64,000 nucleotides of DNA from an uncultured Lachnospiraceae bacterium (GCA_947174015.1 CAMWHJ010000009.1:1-64000); one strand, 5' to 3'. Positions 1 through 10,452 are shown, numbered from the stretch's first letter. Program-made: numbers and translations. The notes: generated by a model not told the origin, from the sequence alone.

Positions 1-124
1 ACTCGACCACCAAAAAATTTCAAAAAAAACTTACACACTTTACTTGACAAACCCCCAGTAAGCTTTTATATTAGCACAACTGTTCTGATACATCAATTTA
101 TGTGTCAACCCCATGGAAGTTAAT

Positions 125-150
125 GGACTTTGCAACGTGGTGCAAAGTCC
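125..150. repeat. perfect inverted repeat downstream of chemoreceptor gene
   Basis: Two 10-base arms (GGACTTTGCA and its complement) are separated by six bases. There is no T-tract on either side, so it is not a classical terminator, although it lies just beyond the 3' end of the minus-strand chemoreceptor gene. The rest of positions 1-184 shows no gene that I can recognise. Confidence 0.5.
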
Positions 151-184
151 CCGGATGAACTGTTACGCATCATTTCATTTACTG

Positions 185-2356
185 CTACTGGTTTTCCACC
201 GTAAACTGGCTGATTGCCTCCTGCAATTCACTGGCATCCTCACCTAAGCCTGATGCAGCCTCATTCAAATCCCTGGCTGACTGCAGTTGATTATCCGCAA
301 CCGACTGCACTTTCGCAGAAGCGGCAGCTGTTTCTGTTAAGCCTGCAGAAATATTTTCAATTGCCCGCAGAGTTTCATTCTTTGCCACCTCAATGCTGCT
401 GACACCATCACTGATTTCCTCAATATTTTCCGTCAACCCTTCCACTTGGTTACCAATCACATGAAATACCTGAATGGTTGCCTGCAATGCCTCCTCCTGC
501 GAAGTCACAATTTCTTCTGCTTCCTTGGCATTGTTTACCGTTTCTCTGGTGCGAACCTGAATACTCTCAATGATTTTCTCAATCTGATAAGATGCCTGTA
601 TGGACTGATCTGCCAGTTTTCGGATTTCCCCTGCCACCACTGCAAAACCTCTTCCAGACTCCCCTGCTCTTGCTGCCTCAATGGAAGCATTCAAAGACAG
701 CAGATTGGTTTGCGTTGCAATCTCATTGATGGTATTTGTAATACCCTCAATGGAGCGAGATGCTTCTTCCAGATTTTCAATATTGTCAATTACCTTTTTG
801 GTAATCTGTGTGGTTGCTTTTGCCTTGGTATTTAATTCCTGAATCGTGTCAATACCCGTGGATACTGTCTGTTTGGTATTCTCTGCAAACTGGGCTATAT
901 GTGTGGTACTGTTATTAACAAAATCAATTTTTTCCGAAAGACCCCCCATTTTTTTCAGGCAGCTTTCCGCATCATATGCCTGCTCCGAAATTCCTGCCTC
1001 GATATGTTCTATTGCCTCTGTAATGCTCTTAGAAGAATCCACAAACTGTTCAGAGGCCTCGGATACTGCCACTGCTGAATCCGTTACCCGAAATGCCACC
1101 TTGGCAGATTTTCTAACCAAATGTTTGATGCTTCGAATCATATCTGTAATATGATGATTCAGCTTTCTAAATTCATCTCTTCTTGTCATCTCAAGCTTAA
1201 CAGTTAAATCACCCTCCGATGCTTCCTTTAAAATTGCATTTACATTGTTGATGGCATGACCGATACCAGTTGCCAGCAGCATACCTGCCACAAATGCCAG
1301 CAGTATGGCAATGATTACTGTGATTACTGTCATATTTCGAATATTGGAGGCCTGCTGCATAATTACTTTCTCCGGCACTATCAAATTCAGCATACATCCG
1401 GTTTCTCCAATTTGTGAGTAGACAAACATATACTCTATATGGTCTATTTTGATCTCACTGTCTGCCACCACTTGTTCACTTTCTAAAGCTGCATTGTAAA
1501 AATCGGTTCCATAGAATATTCTTTCCTCTGCCTCTCCCTCCGAGGTAATCTCTCGCCCGTCTGGTGTAATAAAAGCACAGACAGAACCTTCAGGCAGTTC
1601 AATATTACTTAAAATTTTCTGAATTGCCTCCATCTTAATATCCATGGATACAATTCCCACCTGTTTCATACGATTGCTGGTAATGGCACGGCTGATTACC
1701 ACTGCATAATTATTTTGACTTTTTCCCAGCTTTTCATCAATAAAATGATGATAACCGCTCCATACGGACTTTCCTTTCGCCTCCAAAATGGCAGCACCTT
1801 CTTGGGTTTCTTTCAGTTCCTCATAGTCCTCATTGCTAAAACTCCCCTCCGTGGTGAGACAGTTGCCATAAGATGCGATTACATTCACCATGTTCAGATT
1901 ATCATCCGACAAAGTATCTCCCTTTAAGGTCTTTTGCAATGTGGCAAAATTGGCCGCTTCCTCTGCTGCCTTTCTTTTATACTTTCCGCTGTAATAATCC
2001 ACCAGAACAGTATCATTTGTAAACTGCTGAGACTTGGTCTCTAAATTTGACAGCAACAGGGTGTAGTATTCTCCAGCTTTTTGCACTGTATTGACCGTGG
2101 ATTCCCGATAGCTGGATACAATGGTTTTGGAAGCCCTCTGATAAGAAGATACCCCCAGTATGATAATTAAGATTACAGGTATCATAAATGCTCCTATGAG
2201 TTTTATCTTAATACCAAAGATTTTGCTGATAAAAGGCTTATTCTCTATCAGCTGATCCAGCTTTCTGCCCAATCCCCTTACACCTTTTTCGCTTTGTTCC
2301 TGCCTCTTTTTCCTCTGTAACACAGCAGGAATACTCTTGAAAAAGCCATCTTTCAT
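185..2356 (-). CDS. methyl-accepting chemotaxis protein with periplasmic-type Cache sensor
   Basis: This is a 723-residue transmembrane chemoreceptor. A charged cytoplasmic N-terminus of about 50 residues, longer than usual, precedes a first membrane segment near residues 52-72. An extracellular domain of about 270 residues of the dCache kind follows, then a second membrane segment near 343-366, a HAMP linker and a long coiled-coil signalling domain. The signalling hairpin is recognisable by [16 protein letters not shown] followed by [16 protein letters not shown], which is the CheA/CheW contact tip. The ligand cannot be read from the sequence. It stands alone with its own promoter upstream (2513-2541), and no other chemotaxis gene is in the window. 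A second chemoreceptor lies at 18742-20478. The family call is secure; the sensed signal is unknown. Confidence 0.93.
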   Translation of the reverse strand: MKDGFFKSIPAVLQRKKRQEQSEKGVRGLGRKLDQLIENKPFISKIFGIKIKLIGAFMIPVILIIILGVSSYQRASKTIVSSYRESTVNTVQKAGEYYTLLLSNLETKSQQFTNDTVLVDYYSGKYKRKAAEEAANFATLQKTLKGDTLSDDNLNMVNVIASYGNCLTTEGSFSNEDYEELKETQEGAAILEAKGKSVWSGYHHFIDEKLGKSQNNYAVVISRAITSNRMKQVGIVSMDIKMEAIQKILSNIELPEGSVCAFITPDGREITSEGEAEERIFYGTDFYNAALESEQVVADSEIKIDHIEYMFVYSQIGETGCMLNLIVPEKVIMQQASNIRNMTVITVIIAILLAFVAGMLLATGIGHAINNVNAILKEASEGDLTVKLEMTRRDEFRKLNHHITDMIRSIKHLVRKSAKVAFRVTDSAVAVSEASEQFVDSSKSITEAIEHIEAGISEQAYDAESCLKKMGGLSEKIDFVNNSTTHIAQFAENTKQTVSTGIDTIQELNTKAKATTQITKKVIDNIENLEEASRSIEGITNTINEIATQTNLLSLNASIEAARAGESGRGFAVVAGEIRKLADQSIQASYQIEKIIESIQVRTRETVNNAKEAEEIVTSQEEALQATIQVFHVIGNQVEGLTENIEEISDGVSSIEVAKNETLRAIENISAGLTETAAASAKVQSVADNQLQSARDLNEAASGLGEDASELQEAISQFTVENQ

Positions 2357-2512
2357 GTAAAGCCACCCACTTTCATTCTAATATTGGTTTTCCTTCCCAT
2401 ATAATCGGAGGCACACAGCAAATATGTAATCCTGGCTGCAGTGTATTTACTTGTATCGCAATATGAATAACTGTTCCATAAAGCCACAGTCCTATACTAA
2501 ATAGTTACTATT

Positions 2513-2541
2513 ATTATACCATTTGCACATGCATTAAGCAA
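2513..2541 (-). promoter_or_regulatory. sigma-A-type promoter for the chemoreceptor gene
   Basis: On the minus strand TTGCTT (2536-2541) and TATAAT (2513-2518) are separated by exactly 17 bases, about 155 bases before the start codon. The leader between them has no recognised riboswitch. Confidence 0.55.
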
Positions 2542-2554
2542 GATAAAGCGAAAA

Positions 2555-2617
2555 AACTGTCAAAAAATAACAGACACTATTTTCAAAGAATGTCCTTTCT
2601 CCTAAATAGTGCCTGTT
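2555..2617 (-). terminator. intrinsic terminator of aspS
   Basis: An imperfect stem has arms at 2569-2583 and 2604-2617. Read on the minus strand it is followed by TTATTTTTT, directly after the aspS stop codon. This separates aspS from the downstream chemoreceptor promoter. Confidence 0.75.
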
Positions 2618-2624
2618 TCTATTT

Positions 2625-4421
2625 TTATTCTTCTTTATTTTTTGTTAAAATTGCTATTTCCAATTCTTCCAACTGCTTCTCATCCACCAAAGCCGGTGCA
2701 TTTGTCATTAAGCATGAAGCATCCTTAAGCTTCGGAAAAGCAATAACTTCACGGATACTGTCTGCCTTTGCCATAAGCATTACCAGACGGTCAAAACCGT
2801 AAGCTAAACCTGCATGAGGCGGTACCCCATACTGAAAGGCATTTAACAGGAAACCAAAACGCTCCTCTGCTTCCTCTGGGGAAAAGCCTAAAATTTCAAA
2901 CATTTTGGACTGTATATCATTCTGGAAAATTCTCACGCTTCCGCCGCCGATTTCTGTTCCATTTAACACAATATCATAGGCTTTTGCCCTTACTTCTCCC
3001 GGTGCTGTGTTTAACTTGTCCAAATCCTCTTCCATTGGCATGGTAAAGGGATGATGCATTGCCACATAGCGGTTCTGCTCCTCTGACCACTCAAGCAGAG
3101 GGAATTCTGTTACCCACAGGAAATTGTACTGATTCTTATCCAACAAGCCGGCATTTTTTGCAATTTCCAAGCGGACATTACCTAATACATCCCAGACAAT
3201 TGGATTTTTATCTGCCGCAAAAAGCAGCAAGTCGCCCGGCTTGCCATTCATCCGTTCTACAACAGGTGCCAGTTCTTCTGGTGTCATGAATTTTTCAAAA
3301 GTATACTTATAGCTTCCATCTTCATGTATGGATAAATAAGCTAATCCCTTGGCACCATGTTCCTTGGCAAGTTTCACTAAGGCATCAATTTTCTTTCTTG
3401 GCATAGTGCCATGTCCCTGAGCATTAATTCCCCGAACACTGCCGCCATTTTCCAAAGCCCCGGTAAATACGCCAAAGCCACAGTCTTTCACTAAATCCGA
3501 GATATCCTGCAATTCCATGCCAAAACGAGTGTCCGGCTTATCGGAACCAAAGCGATCCATAGCCTCCTGCCATGTGATTCTCTGAATTGGCAGCGGTATA
3601 TCCACATCAATGGCTTCCTTAAAAATTCTCTTTAACAGTCTTTCGTTCACTTCAATCACATCATCAATATCTACAAAGGACAATTCCATATCTATCTGGG
3701 TAAACTCCGGCTGTCTGTCTGCACGGAGATCTTCATCACGAAAACATCTGGCAATCTGGAAATATCTGTCGTAACCGGAACACATCAACAACTGCTTAAA
3801 GAGCTGTGGTGACTGAGGCAGTGCATAGAAATTGCCCGGATGCACACGGCTTGGCACCAGGTAATCTCTTGCCCCTTCCGGTGTACTTTTAATCAACATT
3901 GGAGTTTCTATTTCTAAGAATCCCTCCTCTGCCAGAAAATTCCGAACCGTAGTCGCCACCCTGCTTCGGAGTATTAAATTTCTCTGAAGATCCGGTCTTC
4001 TCAAATCCAGATAACGGTATTTCAGACGCATCTCTTCCTTGGTCTTACTGTTTTCTTCAACGGGAAAGGGAGGTGTCTGTGCCTCAGAAAGAATACGAAT
4101 TTCCGTAGCACGAATTTCAATTTCGCCAGTGGCAAGATTCTTATTCACTGCACCAGAGCGGGCTTCTACCCTGCCTGTCACAGCAATTACAAATTCGCTT
4201 CTCAACTTTTCTGCCTTGGCAAAGCCCTCTGCCTTTACATCACTTTCCTCAAAAATAATCTGCATAATGCCGGAGCGGTCACGCAAATCCACAAAGATAA
4301 TCGCACCCTTATTGCGGTGTTTCTGTACCCAGCCCATCAGGGTTACACTGCTTCCGATTTCATTTTTTGTCACTTCTGCACAACGATGTGTTCTTTTCAG
4401 TCCCTTCATTGTCTCTGCCAT
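2625..4421 (-). CDS. aspS: aspartyl-tRNA synthetase
   Basis: Class II aminoacyl-tRNA synthetase that charges tRNA-Asp in the cytoplasm. The protein of about 598 residues has an N-terminal OB-fold anticodon-binding domain, the catalytic core with class II motif 2 (FRDEDLRADRQPEFTQID) and motif 3 (GLAYGFDRLVML), and a GAD insertion between them, which is the full-length bacterial arrangement. I start at the ATG at 4421 because GGAGG lies eight bases upstream; a TTG five codons earlier overlaps that ribosome binding site. This bacterial type can be discriminating or non-discriminating; the window does not decide which. It is followed by its own terminator. Confidence 0.97.
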   Translation of the reverse strand: MAETMKGLKRTHRCAEVTKNEIGSSVTLMGWVQKHRNKGAIIFVDLRDRSGIMQIIFEESDVKAEGFAKAEKLRSEFVIAVTGRVEARSGAVNKNLATGEIEIRATEIRILSEAQTPPFPVEENSKTKEEMRLKYRYLDLRRPDLQRNLILRSRVATTVRNFLAEEGFLEIETPMLIKSTPEGARDYLVPSRVHPGNFYALPQSPQLFKQLLMCSGYDRYFQIARCFRDEDLRADRQPEFTQIDMELSFVDIDDVIEVNERLLKRIFKEAIDVDIPLPIQRITWQEAMDRFGSDKPDTRFGMELQDISDLVKDCGFGVFTGALENGGSVRGINAQGHGTMPRKKIDALVKLAKEHGAKGLAYLSIHEDGSYKYTFEKFMTPEELAPVVERMNGKPGDLLLFAADKNPIVWDVLGNVRLEIAKNAGLLDKNQYNFLWVTEFPLLEWSEEQNRYVAMHHPFTMPMEEDLDKLNTAPGEVRAKAYDIVLNGTEIGGGSVRIFQNDIQSKMFEILGFSPEEAEERFGFLLNAFQYGVPPHAGLAYGFDRLVMLMAKADSIREVIAFPKLKDASCLMTNAPALVDEKQLEELEIAILTKNKEE

Positions 4422-4486
4422 TTTCTTATCCTCCAAATTTATTTTTCTGTGGCAACTGTTCTCTATTCACAGTTTCCTGCAAAATC

Positions 4487-5107
4487 CTATACCAGCCCGA
4501 GTTTTCTCTCTTTTAGTATCTCATCCATCTCTCCACTGCAAATCAGTTTCTGGAATGCCAGAAAAATTTTCATATCAAAATCTTTAAATTCCTCTGCCAT
4601 CAATTCCATGGCGGTATCTTGGTCAAAGGCACTGCGATATGGACGATTTGATGTCAATGCCGCAAATACATCACAAACTCTTATTACCTTTGCACCAAAG
4701 GGAATCTGATCTCCCTTCAAGTTTTCCGGATACCCACTGCCATCATAATTTTCGTGATGATACTTTACTGTTTCCAATACGAAATCGGAATAACCGCATT
4801 TTTGAAGTATCTCATATCCCACTTGAGGATGAAGTCGCATATACTTTTTAGATTCTATATGCAAGGAATCCTCCACCCTGCCATATAGATAGGCACTGAG
4901 CCGCATCTTTCCGATATCATGAACCATTCCTGCATTGGCAAGGGCGATACACACCTTTTCCTCCTGCTGCAGCTCCTTTGCCAGAAAATAGGCAAGATTG
5001 CTCACCTGAACCGCATGCTCTAAGCCTTCTTTCATATCACTGATTACAATTTCATCTTCCGCATCTTCCACTTTATTTTCAACAAATTTCAATGTCATTG
5101 CTGCCAA
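4487..5107 (-). CDS. HD-GYP-type metal-dependent phosphohydrolase
   Basis: A 206-residue cytoplasmic protein of the HD superfamily. HDIGK provides the HD metal pair, and HHENYDGSGYP is the extended signature of HD-GYP domains, many of which hydrolyse cyclic di-GMP. A downstream motif (VCDVFAALTSNRPYR) is also typical. The domain stands alone without a receiver or sensor. Translation probably begins at a TTG (5107) with AAGGAGG seven bases upstream, overlapping the end of hemZ by 29 bases; an ATG three codons later is the alternative. The overlap implies translational coupling to hemZ. HD-GYP membership is well supported; activity on cyclic di-GMP is family inference. Confidence 0.85.
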   Translation of the reverse strand: MAAMTLKFVENKVEDAEDEIVISDMKEGLEHAVQVSNLAYFLAKELQQEEKVCIALANAGMVHDIGKMRLSAYLYGRVEDSLHIESKKYMRLHPQVGYEILQKCGYSDFVLETVKYHHENYDGSGYPENLKGDQIPFGAKVIRVCDVFAALTSNRPYRSAFDQDTAMELMAEEFKDFDMKIFLAFQKLICSGEMDEILKERKLGLV

Positions 5108-6557
5108 ACACTTCCTCCTTGCGTGCTATCATTTCCTGCACCCGCTGAATATAATTTGTTACATCTTTCACATTTTCTATCCGGGTAATGTTTCCCCCCG
5201 GAGAAACAAGCTTTGACATAGCACCTGCACCTGCTGCAATAATTGTTTGTCTTTCCTCCATAATCAGTATGTTATACAGACCTATATGTCCTTCCTTGGC
5301 GTATCCTACATTCTCCAAATTGCCTCCCATATTTTTCTGACGATACAGATAATAAGGCACAAGTCCCATGGTTCTTGCACGTCTCTCTGCTTCCTGCATC
5401 ATATGTACTGGGGCTGCATTTACACGGGCTGCATAGTAATCCTTCTGCAAATTCAATCTTGCGGCACGCTTTAATGCCAGAGAATGTATTGTAAGATTTT
5501 CCGGCTTCATCTGTTCTATTTCGTCCAGAGTATGCTGCAAATGTTCCATCCCTTCTCCCGGAAGTCCCAGAATAATATCCATGTTAATGGTGGAAAAGCC
5601 CACCTCCCTTGCCAGTTCAAAAGTTCTACTGATATCTGACACGGAATGGTGTCTGCCGATGACTTTCAAAGTTTCTTCATTCATGGTCTGAGGATTGATG
5701 GAAATACGCTCTACACCACATTCCTTCAATACCTTAAGTTTTTCCTTTGTGATGCTGTCAGGTCTGCCGGCCTCCACGCAAAATTCCTTCACATCCTTAC
5801 AATCAAACAGCTTTCGAATTTTCCTAAGAAGCTGCTCCAGCTCCCGTGGGCTTAAGGTAGTAGGCGTACCACCTCCAATATATATGGAATCCAGAGTTTT
5901 TCCCTTCATTCTTTTCGATATGTATTCCAATTCCTGAAACAAGGCCTGAAGATACTCTCCTGTTTTCTCCTGCCACAATCCTATGGGATAGGAAGTGAAA
6001 GAACAGTACAGGCAGGTGGTGGGACAAAAGGGAATGCCCACATAGAGACTATATCCGTCCCCATAGGAAAAGGTGTCCAGCACTGCCAACTGGCGTTTGG
6101 CTATCTCCAGACTCAAATCTGCCTTTTCTCTGCTTATGCAGTAAATTTTCATCATCTCTCTGGCTGCCTTTTCCTCATTCATCCCCTGTTCCAACATCCC
6201 CATCACAATTTTAATGGGACGAATGCCGGTTAAATTTCCCCAAGGCAATGTTTTTCCTGATATCTGGCACAATAAGTCATAAAGTGCTGCTTTCAGTTGA
6301 TTCTTCTGCTGCTTTCGCTCCTGACTTTCCCATATGAACACCCGTTGTGCAAAATTTTCTGTATCTATGGCCGGAACATAAGCTATGGTTACCTGCTGTG
6401 ACACATAGCTTATCTTTAACACATGAGCTGACTTCTCTGCCTTCTGCTGTTCTTTTGTATCTATTATGGTTTTTATCTCTTCCTCAGGAAAAAATGCCTT
6501 TGTGAGAGAATAAATATCATATTGGAAATTGTCTTCATTTAATCTTATCTGTATCAC
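5079..6557 (-). CDS. hemZ: radical SAM coproporphyrinogen dehydrogenase-like protein HemZ
   Basis: Radical SAM protein of 492 residues, close to the length of Bacillus HemZ. The cluster motif CPTTCLYC (CX3CX2C) follows GIPF near residue 175, and IGGGTPTTL is the SAM-binding segment shared with HemN/HemW. An N-terminal extension of about 165 residues matches the HemZ subgroup rather than HemW. HemZ is annotated as an oxygen-independent coproporphyrinogen III oxidase, but many clostridia carrying it lack a full heme pathway, so its physiological substrate is uncertain. The start is a GTG 13 bases after the stop of the metallo-hydrolase gene, with only a weak ribosome binding site, suggesting an operon with that gene. 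Confidence 0.88.
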   Translation of the reverse strand: MIQIRLNEDNFQYDIYSLTKAFFPEEEIKTIIDTKEQQKAEKSAHVLKISYVSQQVTIAYVPAIDTENFAQRVFIWESQERKQQKNQLKAALYDLLCQISGKTLPWGNLTGIRPIKIVMGMLEQGMNEEKAAREMMKIYCISREKADLSLEIAKRQLAVLDTFSYGDGYSLYVGIPFCPTTCLYCSFTSYPIGLWQEKTGEYLQALFQELEYISKRMKGKTLDSIYIGGGTPTTLSPRELEQLLRKIRKLFDCKDVKEFCVEAGRPDSITKEKLKVLKECGVERISINPQTMNEETLKVIGRHHSVSDISRTFELAREVGFSTINMDIILGLPGEGMEHLQHTLDEIEQMKPENLTIHSLALKRAARLNLQKDYYAARVNAAPVHMMQEAERRARTMGLVPYYLYRQKNMGGNLENVGYAKEGHIGLYNILIMEERQTIIAAGAGAMSKLVSPGGNITRIENVKDVTNYIQRVQEMIARKEEVFGSNDIEIC

Positions 6558-6570
6558 TTACAACACTCTC

Positions 6571-7200
6571 TTACACAAATGGATTGTTTTCTTTTTCATG
6601 TTCTATGGTTGTGGTGGGTCCATGCCCCGGATAAACATAAACATCCTCTGGCAGCAAAAACAATTTTTCCCTAATGGAAGAACGCAGTTGTGCAGTACTT
6701 GAGGTTGGAAAATCTGTTCTCCCTACGGATTCCAAGAACAGAGTATCTCCGCAAATGAGAATCCCCTCTTCTTCTAAGTAATAGCTTACACTGCCCTCTG
6801 TATGACCCGGTGTGTGAATTACTTGAATTTTCATCCCTGCCAGTTCCAATACCTGTCCATCCTGCACCATAATATCTGCTTTGGTAGTATAGGGGGTGCC
6901 AAACATGGCAGATACATTCAAATCTGCATTAGAAATCAATTTTTCTTCCTGCCGGCCTAAGTATACTTTGGCACCAGAGAGCCTGCGCAGCTCATCCACT
7001 CCCATCACATGATCAAAATGACCATGTGTCAGCAGAATTGCCTCAATCTTATAACCTCTGTGGGTTAATTCTTCATAGATTTTCCCGCCCTTGTCTGCCG
7101 GGTCAATTACAACCACTTGATTCGTTTCTATATTTTGTAAGAAATAGCAGTTGGTCTGTACTGCCCCCACTACCATTCTTCCGATTTTAATTTCACTCAT
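6571..7200 (-). CDS. metallo-beta-lactamase-fold hydrolase, glyoxalase II-like
   Basis: A cytoplasmic 209-residue MBL-fold enzyme. THGHFDHVMG supplies the first metal ligands, TPGHTEGSV the next histidine, and CGDTLF and PGHGP the remaining metal-binding positions, all in the order expected for the YcbL/GloB-like group. Such enzymes hydrolyse thioesters such as S-lactoylglutathione; the exact substrate here is unknown. It sits between relA and hemZ in a run of same-strand genes with very short spacers, an arrangement that recurs in clostridial genomes. Start is an ATG. Confidence 0.88.
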   Translation of the reverse strand: MSEIKIGRMVVGAVQTNCYFLQNIETNQVVVIDPADKGGKIYEELTHRGYKIEAILLTHGHFDHVMGVDELRRLSGAKVYLGRQEEKLISNADLNVSAMFGTPYTTKADIMVQDGQVLELAGMKIQVIHTPGHTEGSVSYYLEEEGILICGDTLFLESVGRTDFPTSSTAQLRSSIREKLFLLPEDVYVYPGHGPTTTIEHEKENNPFV

Positions 7201-7234
7201 TCCGGTACCATGCTCTCCTTTTCATTTCCTATCA

Positions 7235-9544
7235 TCAGCCTGTTGTTCTCACAATATCAATCACACTCTCCACCTGTCGGATCTTATCCACAATATTGCT
7301 TAATTCTTCCTTGTTTCGCACCTCAAAGGACATGGAAATGGTTGCCGTTCCCTGCTTACTGGTGCGCACAGTCATGGACAACACATCGAGCTTACGCTCA
7401 GTAAATATTTTTGAAATATCCACCAGTAATCCTGTACGATTCTGGCTGTAAATACGGATTTCCGCTTCAAACTTTTCTCCACTTTCCAAGCCATGCTGCC
7501 ATTCCGCTTCAATCAGCCGTTCTCTGTCAAAGTCTTGCAGGTTCATAATATTCACACAATCAGTTCTGTGGATGGTCACACCACGCCCTCTGGTGACAAA
7601 TCCCACAATCTCATCTCCCGGCAAAGGATTGCAGCACTTGGAAATACGCACTGCCACATCATGGATTCCCTTTACCACAATACCTCCCTTAGACTTCACC
7701 GGCGGAAGCTTTTCTCTGGTTTCCTCCACAGTTTCCAAAACCTGTGCATCCGTTGCCTGCGGCTTGTTCTCTTTGTCATAAATTTCACAAAGTTTGTTGA
7801 CAACCTGACCTTCCTTTAAACCGCCATGTCCCACGGCTGCCAACACAGATTCCCAGTCCCGGAAACCATACTTCTGTATTACCGCTTCCATATAATCCGG
7901 CTTTAGAATATTGCTGAGCACAATGGATTTCATCTTGCAGTACTGCTGCAGCATCTCTTTGCCCTTGACAATATTATCATCCTTCAATTCATTCTTGAAC
8001 CACTGGTTGATTTTACTTCTTGCCTGAGCGCTCTTTACCAAACCCAGCCAATCTCTGCTGGGACCCTTGGAATTTTGTGAGGTAATAACCTCAATCCTGT
8101 CACCGTTTTTAATCACATAGTCAATGGGTACTAACTTGCCGTTGACTCTGGCTCCCACCATCTTGTTGCCCACTGCACTGTGAATGCTGTAAGCAAAATC
8201 AATGGGGGTAGATCCGTTTGGCAGATTCTTCACATCACCGGAAGGGGTAAAGCAGTATACATGATCGGAAAACAGGTCTAAATCGCTCTTTAAAAACTTT
8301 AAAAATTCCCGATTGTCTGAGGTATCTTTCTGCCATTCCAGAATCTGACGCAGCCAACTAAGTTTTTCCTCCTCCTGAGCCTCCACCCTCTTACCGTCAG
8401 AGGCTTCCTTGTACTTCCAATGAGCTGCAATACCATATTCGGCAGTTCTATGCATTTCATAAGTTCGAATCTGCACCTCAAATGGCTGTCCCTTTGGTCC
8501 GATCAGCGTGGTGTGGAGGGACTGGTACATATTTGGCTTTGGCATGGCAATGTAATCTTTAAATCTTCCGGGAATCGGTTTGTACATCTCATGGATTACC
8601 CCCAGTGCCGCATAGCAGTCCTTGACCGTTTCCACAATAATCCGCACTGCAAACAGGTCATAAATCTGTTCCAGTGTTTTATCCTGGTTTACCATTTTCT
8701 TATAGATACTGAAAAAATGCTTGGCACGTCCGTCAATCTGGGCTTCAATACCTGCCTCCTCAATGTGCATCTGTACATCTGCCACGATATCCCTTACAAA
8801 ATCCTCTCTGGCACTTTTCCGCAGATTAATCTTGCTGGCCAGTTCCTGATACTTTTCCGGTTCCAAGTATTTTAAGGACAAATCATCCAATTCGATTTTG
8901 ATTTTGGAGATACCAAGCCGCTGGGCAATGGGAGCATAGATATCCATGGTTTCCCTTGCTTTTTCTTTCTGCTTTTCCGGTCGCATGTATTTCAAGGTAC
9001 GCATATTGTGGAGACGGTCGGCTAATTTAATCAGAATAACGCGAATATCCTTTGCCATGGCAAGAAACATCTTTCTCAGGTTCTCTGCCTGCACTTCCAC
9101 CTTATCCTTGGAATAATTCAACTGTCCTAACTTGGTAACACCATCCACCAACAGTGCCACCTCTTCACTGAACTCTTGTTCAATTTCTTTCTCCGTCATA
9201 ACGGTATCTTCCACCACATCATGAAGAAGACCTGCCACAATGGTTTCCTTGTCAAGTTCTAAGTCTGCCAAAATAATTCCAACACAAAGAGGGTGAATAA
9301 TGTAAGGTTCACCCGATTTTCTCACTTGATCCTTATGTGCTTCATAGGCAATTCTATAAGCCTTTTCAATTAAACTGATATCTGCGGAGGGATGATATCT
9401 CTTCACGCTGGTGATCAGTTCATGAAACAGCACATCAGGACTTGTAAAGTCCTGCATGGTCTTCACATTTCCATCATTTATTAACTTTTCTTTTCCTTTG
9501 AATGATACCTGCATGGTATCAAACATATTTTGCATTTCAGGCAT
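7235..9544 (-). CDS. relA: bifunctional (p)ppGpp synthetase/hydrolase, RelA/SpoT family
   Basis: Stringent-response enzyme that makes and degrades (p)ppGpp. Domains in order: an HD hydrolase domain (LLHDVVEDT) near residues 50-200, the synthetase domain (RFKDYIAMPKPNMYQSLHTT) near 240-390, a TGS domain (FTPSGDVKNLPNGSTPIDFAYS) near 440-500, a zinc-finger-like region with CCNPLPGDEIVGF, and a C-terminal ACT domain. The HD domain is intact, so hydrolysis is expected as in other single long RSH enzymes of Firmicutes. The start is ambiguous: an ATG at 9544 or a GTG at 9556, neither with a strong ribosome binding site. A good promoter lies just upstream, between relA and apt. Confidence 0.96.
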   Translation of the reverse strand: MPEMQNMFDTMQVSFKGKEKLINDGNVKTMQDFTSPDVLFHELITSVKRYHPSADISLIEKAYRIAYEAHKDQVRKSGEPYIIHPLCVGIILADLELDKETIVAGLLHDVVEDTVMTEKEIEQEFSEEVALLVDGVTKLGQLNYSKDKVEVQAENLRKMFLAMAKDIRVILIKLADRLHNMRTLKYMRPEKQKEKARETMDIYAPIAQRLGISKIKIELDDLSLKYLEPEKYQELASKINLRKSAREDFVRDIVADVQMHIEEAGIEAQIDGRAKHFFSIYKKMVNQDKTLEQIYDLFAVRIIVETVKDCYAALGVIHEMYKPIPGRFKDYIAMPKPNMYQSLHTTLIGPKGQPFEVQIRTYEMHRTAEYGIAAHWKYKEASDGKRVEAQEEEKLSWLRQILEWQKDTSDNREFLKFLKSDLDLFSDHVYCFTPSGDVKNLPNGSTPIDFAYSIHSAVGNKMVGARVNGKLVPIDYVIKNGDRIEVITSQNSKGPSRDWLGLVKSAQARSKINQWFKNELKDDNIVKGKEMLQQYCKMKSIVLSNILKPDYMEAVIQKYGFRDWESVLAAVGHGGLKEGQVVNKLCEIYDKENKPQATDAQVLETVEETREKLPPVKSKGGIVVKGIHDVAVRISKCCNPLPGDEIVGFVTRGRGVTIHRTDCVNIMNLQDFDRERLIEAEWQHGLESGEKFEAEIRIYSQNRTGLLVDISKIFTERKLDVLSMTVRTSKQGTATISMSFEVRNKEELSNIVDKIRQVESVIDIVRTTG

Positions 9545-9578
9545 TTTTATCACCACTTTTTTAGTAAGTTATCTCATT

Positions 9579-9607
9579 ATTATAGTTATTTTATTCACAA
9601 AAAGCAA
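9579..9607 (-). promoter_or_regulatory. sigma-A promoter of relA
   Basis: TTGCTT at 9602-9607 and TATAAT at 9579-9584 on the minus strand are 17 bases apart. It lies in the apt-relA spacer, so relA can be transcribed independently of apt. Confidence 0.65.
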
Positions 9608-9615
9608 TAGGCTTT

Positions 9616-10140
9616 CTACTTTCCTTCATAGCAGATAGCAGATGCCACATCATATGCCCCTAATTTTTCTCTGCCCTCCAAGCCTGCTAACTCCATAAGA
9701 AATGCAATTTTCACCACTTTGCCGCCTAACTGCTCCACCAGAGCCACGATCGCTTCCATGGTTCCTCCAGTGGCAATCAAATCATCAATAATCACAACCT
9801 TCTGTCCCGGCTTGATGGCATCCTTGTGGACTTCCAGAACGGCACTGCCGTATTCCAAATCATATTCCCTCGAAATGGTCTCACAGGGAAGTTTTCCCTT
9901 TTTGCGCACCGGCACAAAGGCTTTTCTCATATTGTATGCAATGGGCACTCCAAAAATGAAACCTCTGGATTCCGGTCCCACCACCACATCAAAATCCACA
10001 TCTGCAACTAAGCTCTGTACCGCATCAATGGCTGCCTGCAATCCCTCCGGGTCCTGCAGCACACTGGTAACATCCCTAAAAATAATCCCCGGTTCCGGAA
10101 AATCCGGTATGTTTCTCACATAATCTTCTAACTTTTTCAT
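9616..10140 (-). CDS. apt: adenine phosphoribosyltransferase
   Basis: Purine salvage enzyme that converts adenine and PRPP to AMP. At 174 residues it is the usual length. The PRPP-binding signature VVIIDDLIATGG is intact, and the N-terminal IPDFPEPGIIFRDVT segment is characteristic of Apt. AAAGGGAGGAGAACT precedes the ATG. Its position beside relA is a common pairing in Firmicutes and links purine salvage to ppGpp metabolism. The 386 bases upstream contain a dispersed repeat, so transcription probably starts within or beside that repeat; I could not fix a promoter. Confidence 0.96.
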   Translation of the reverse strand: MKKLEDYVRNIPDFPEPGIIFRDVTSVLQDPEGLQAAIDAVQSLVADVDFDVVVGPESRGFIFGVPIAYNMRKAFVPVRKKGKLPCETISREYDLEYGSAVLEVHKDAIKPGQKVVIIDDLIATGGTMEAIVALVEQLGGKVVKIAFLMELAGLEGREKLGAYDVASAICYEGK

Positions 10141-10208
10141 AGTTCTCCTCCCTTTCTTGTCGTCCGCTGACCTGTCTTTTATGCTGTTCCAATGATCCCT
10201 ATAATTTC

Positions 10209-10419
10209 GTAACTATTCAGTACCTTCATAGTTACGAACAAAGAACCATGCAAAATTGTTTTTCGGGTATTGCACCCATGAAAATTGCTGCGCAATGGGT
10301 GCAAGCAGGCAATCAAACTGATTTACAGTTTGATTACTTTAGGCAATGGTTCTTTGCCTGTTATATCCACTTTTTCTTACGGTCTGTGCAGTAAATGCAC
10401 AGACCTACTGAACAGTTAC
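10209..10419. repeat. dispersed palindromic repeat, family A (long copy)
   Basis: Starts GTAACTATTCAG and ends CTGAACAGTTAC. It contains an AAAGAACCATGC half that pairs with a later GGTTCTTTGCC and a GGTCTGTGCA/TGCACAGACC hairpin near the end. This copy has an extra internal palindrome (TTGCACCCAT ... ATGGGTGCAA) absent from the shorter copies. It fills most of the 10141-10526 spacer between apt and pnp, where no gene is visible. Confidence 0.8.
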
Positions 10420-10452
10420 ATAATTTCTTATCCTGCAAAATTCTGTACAGTT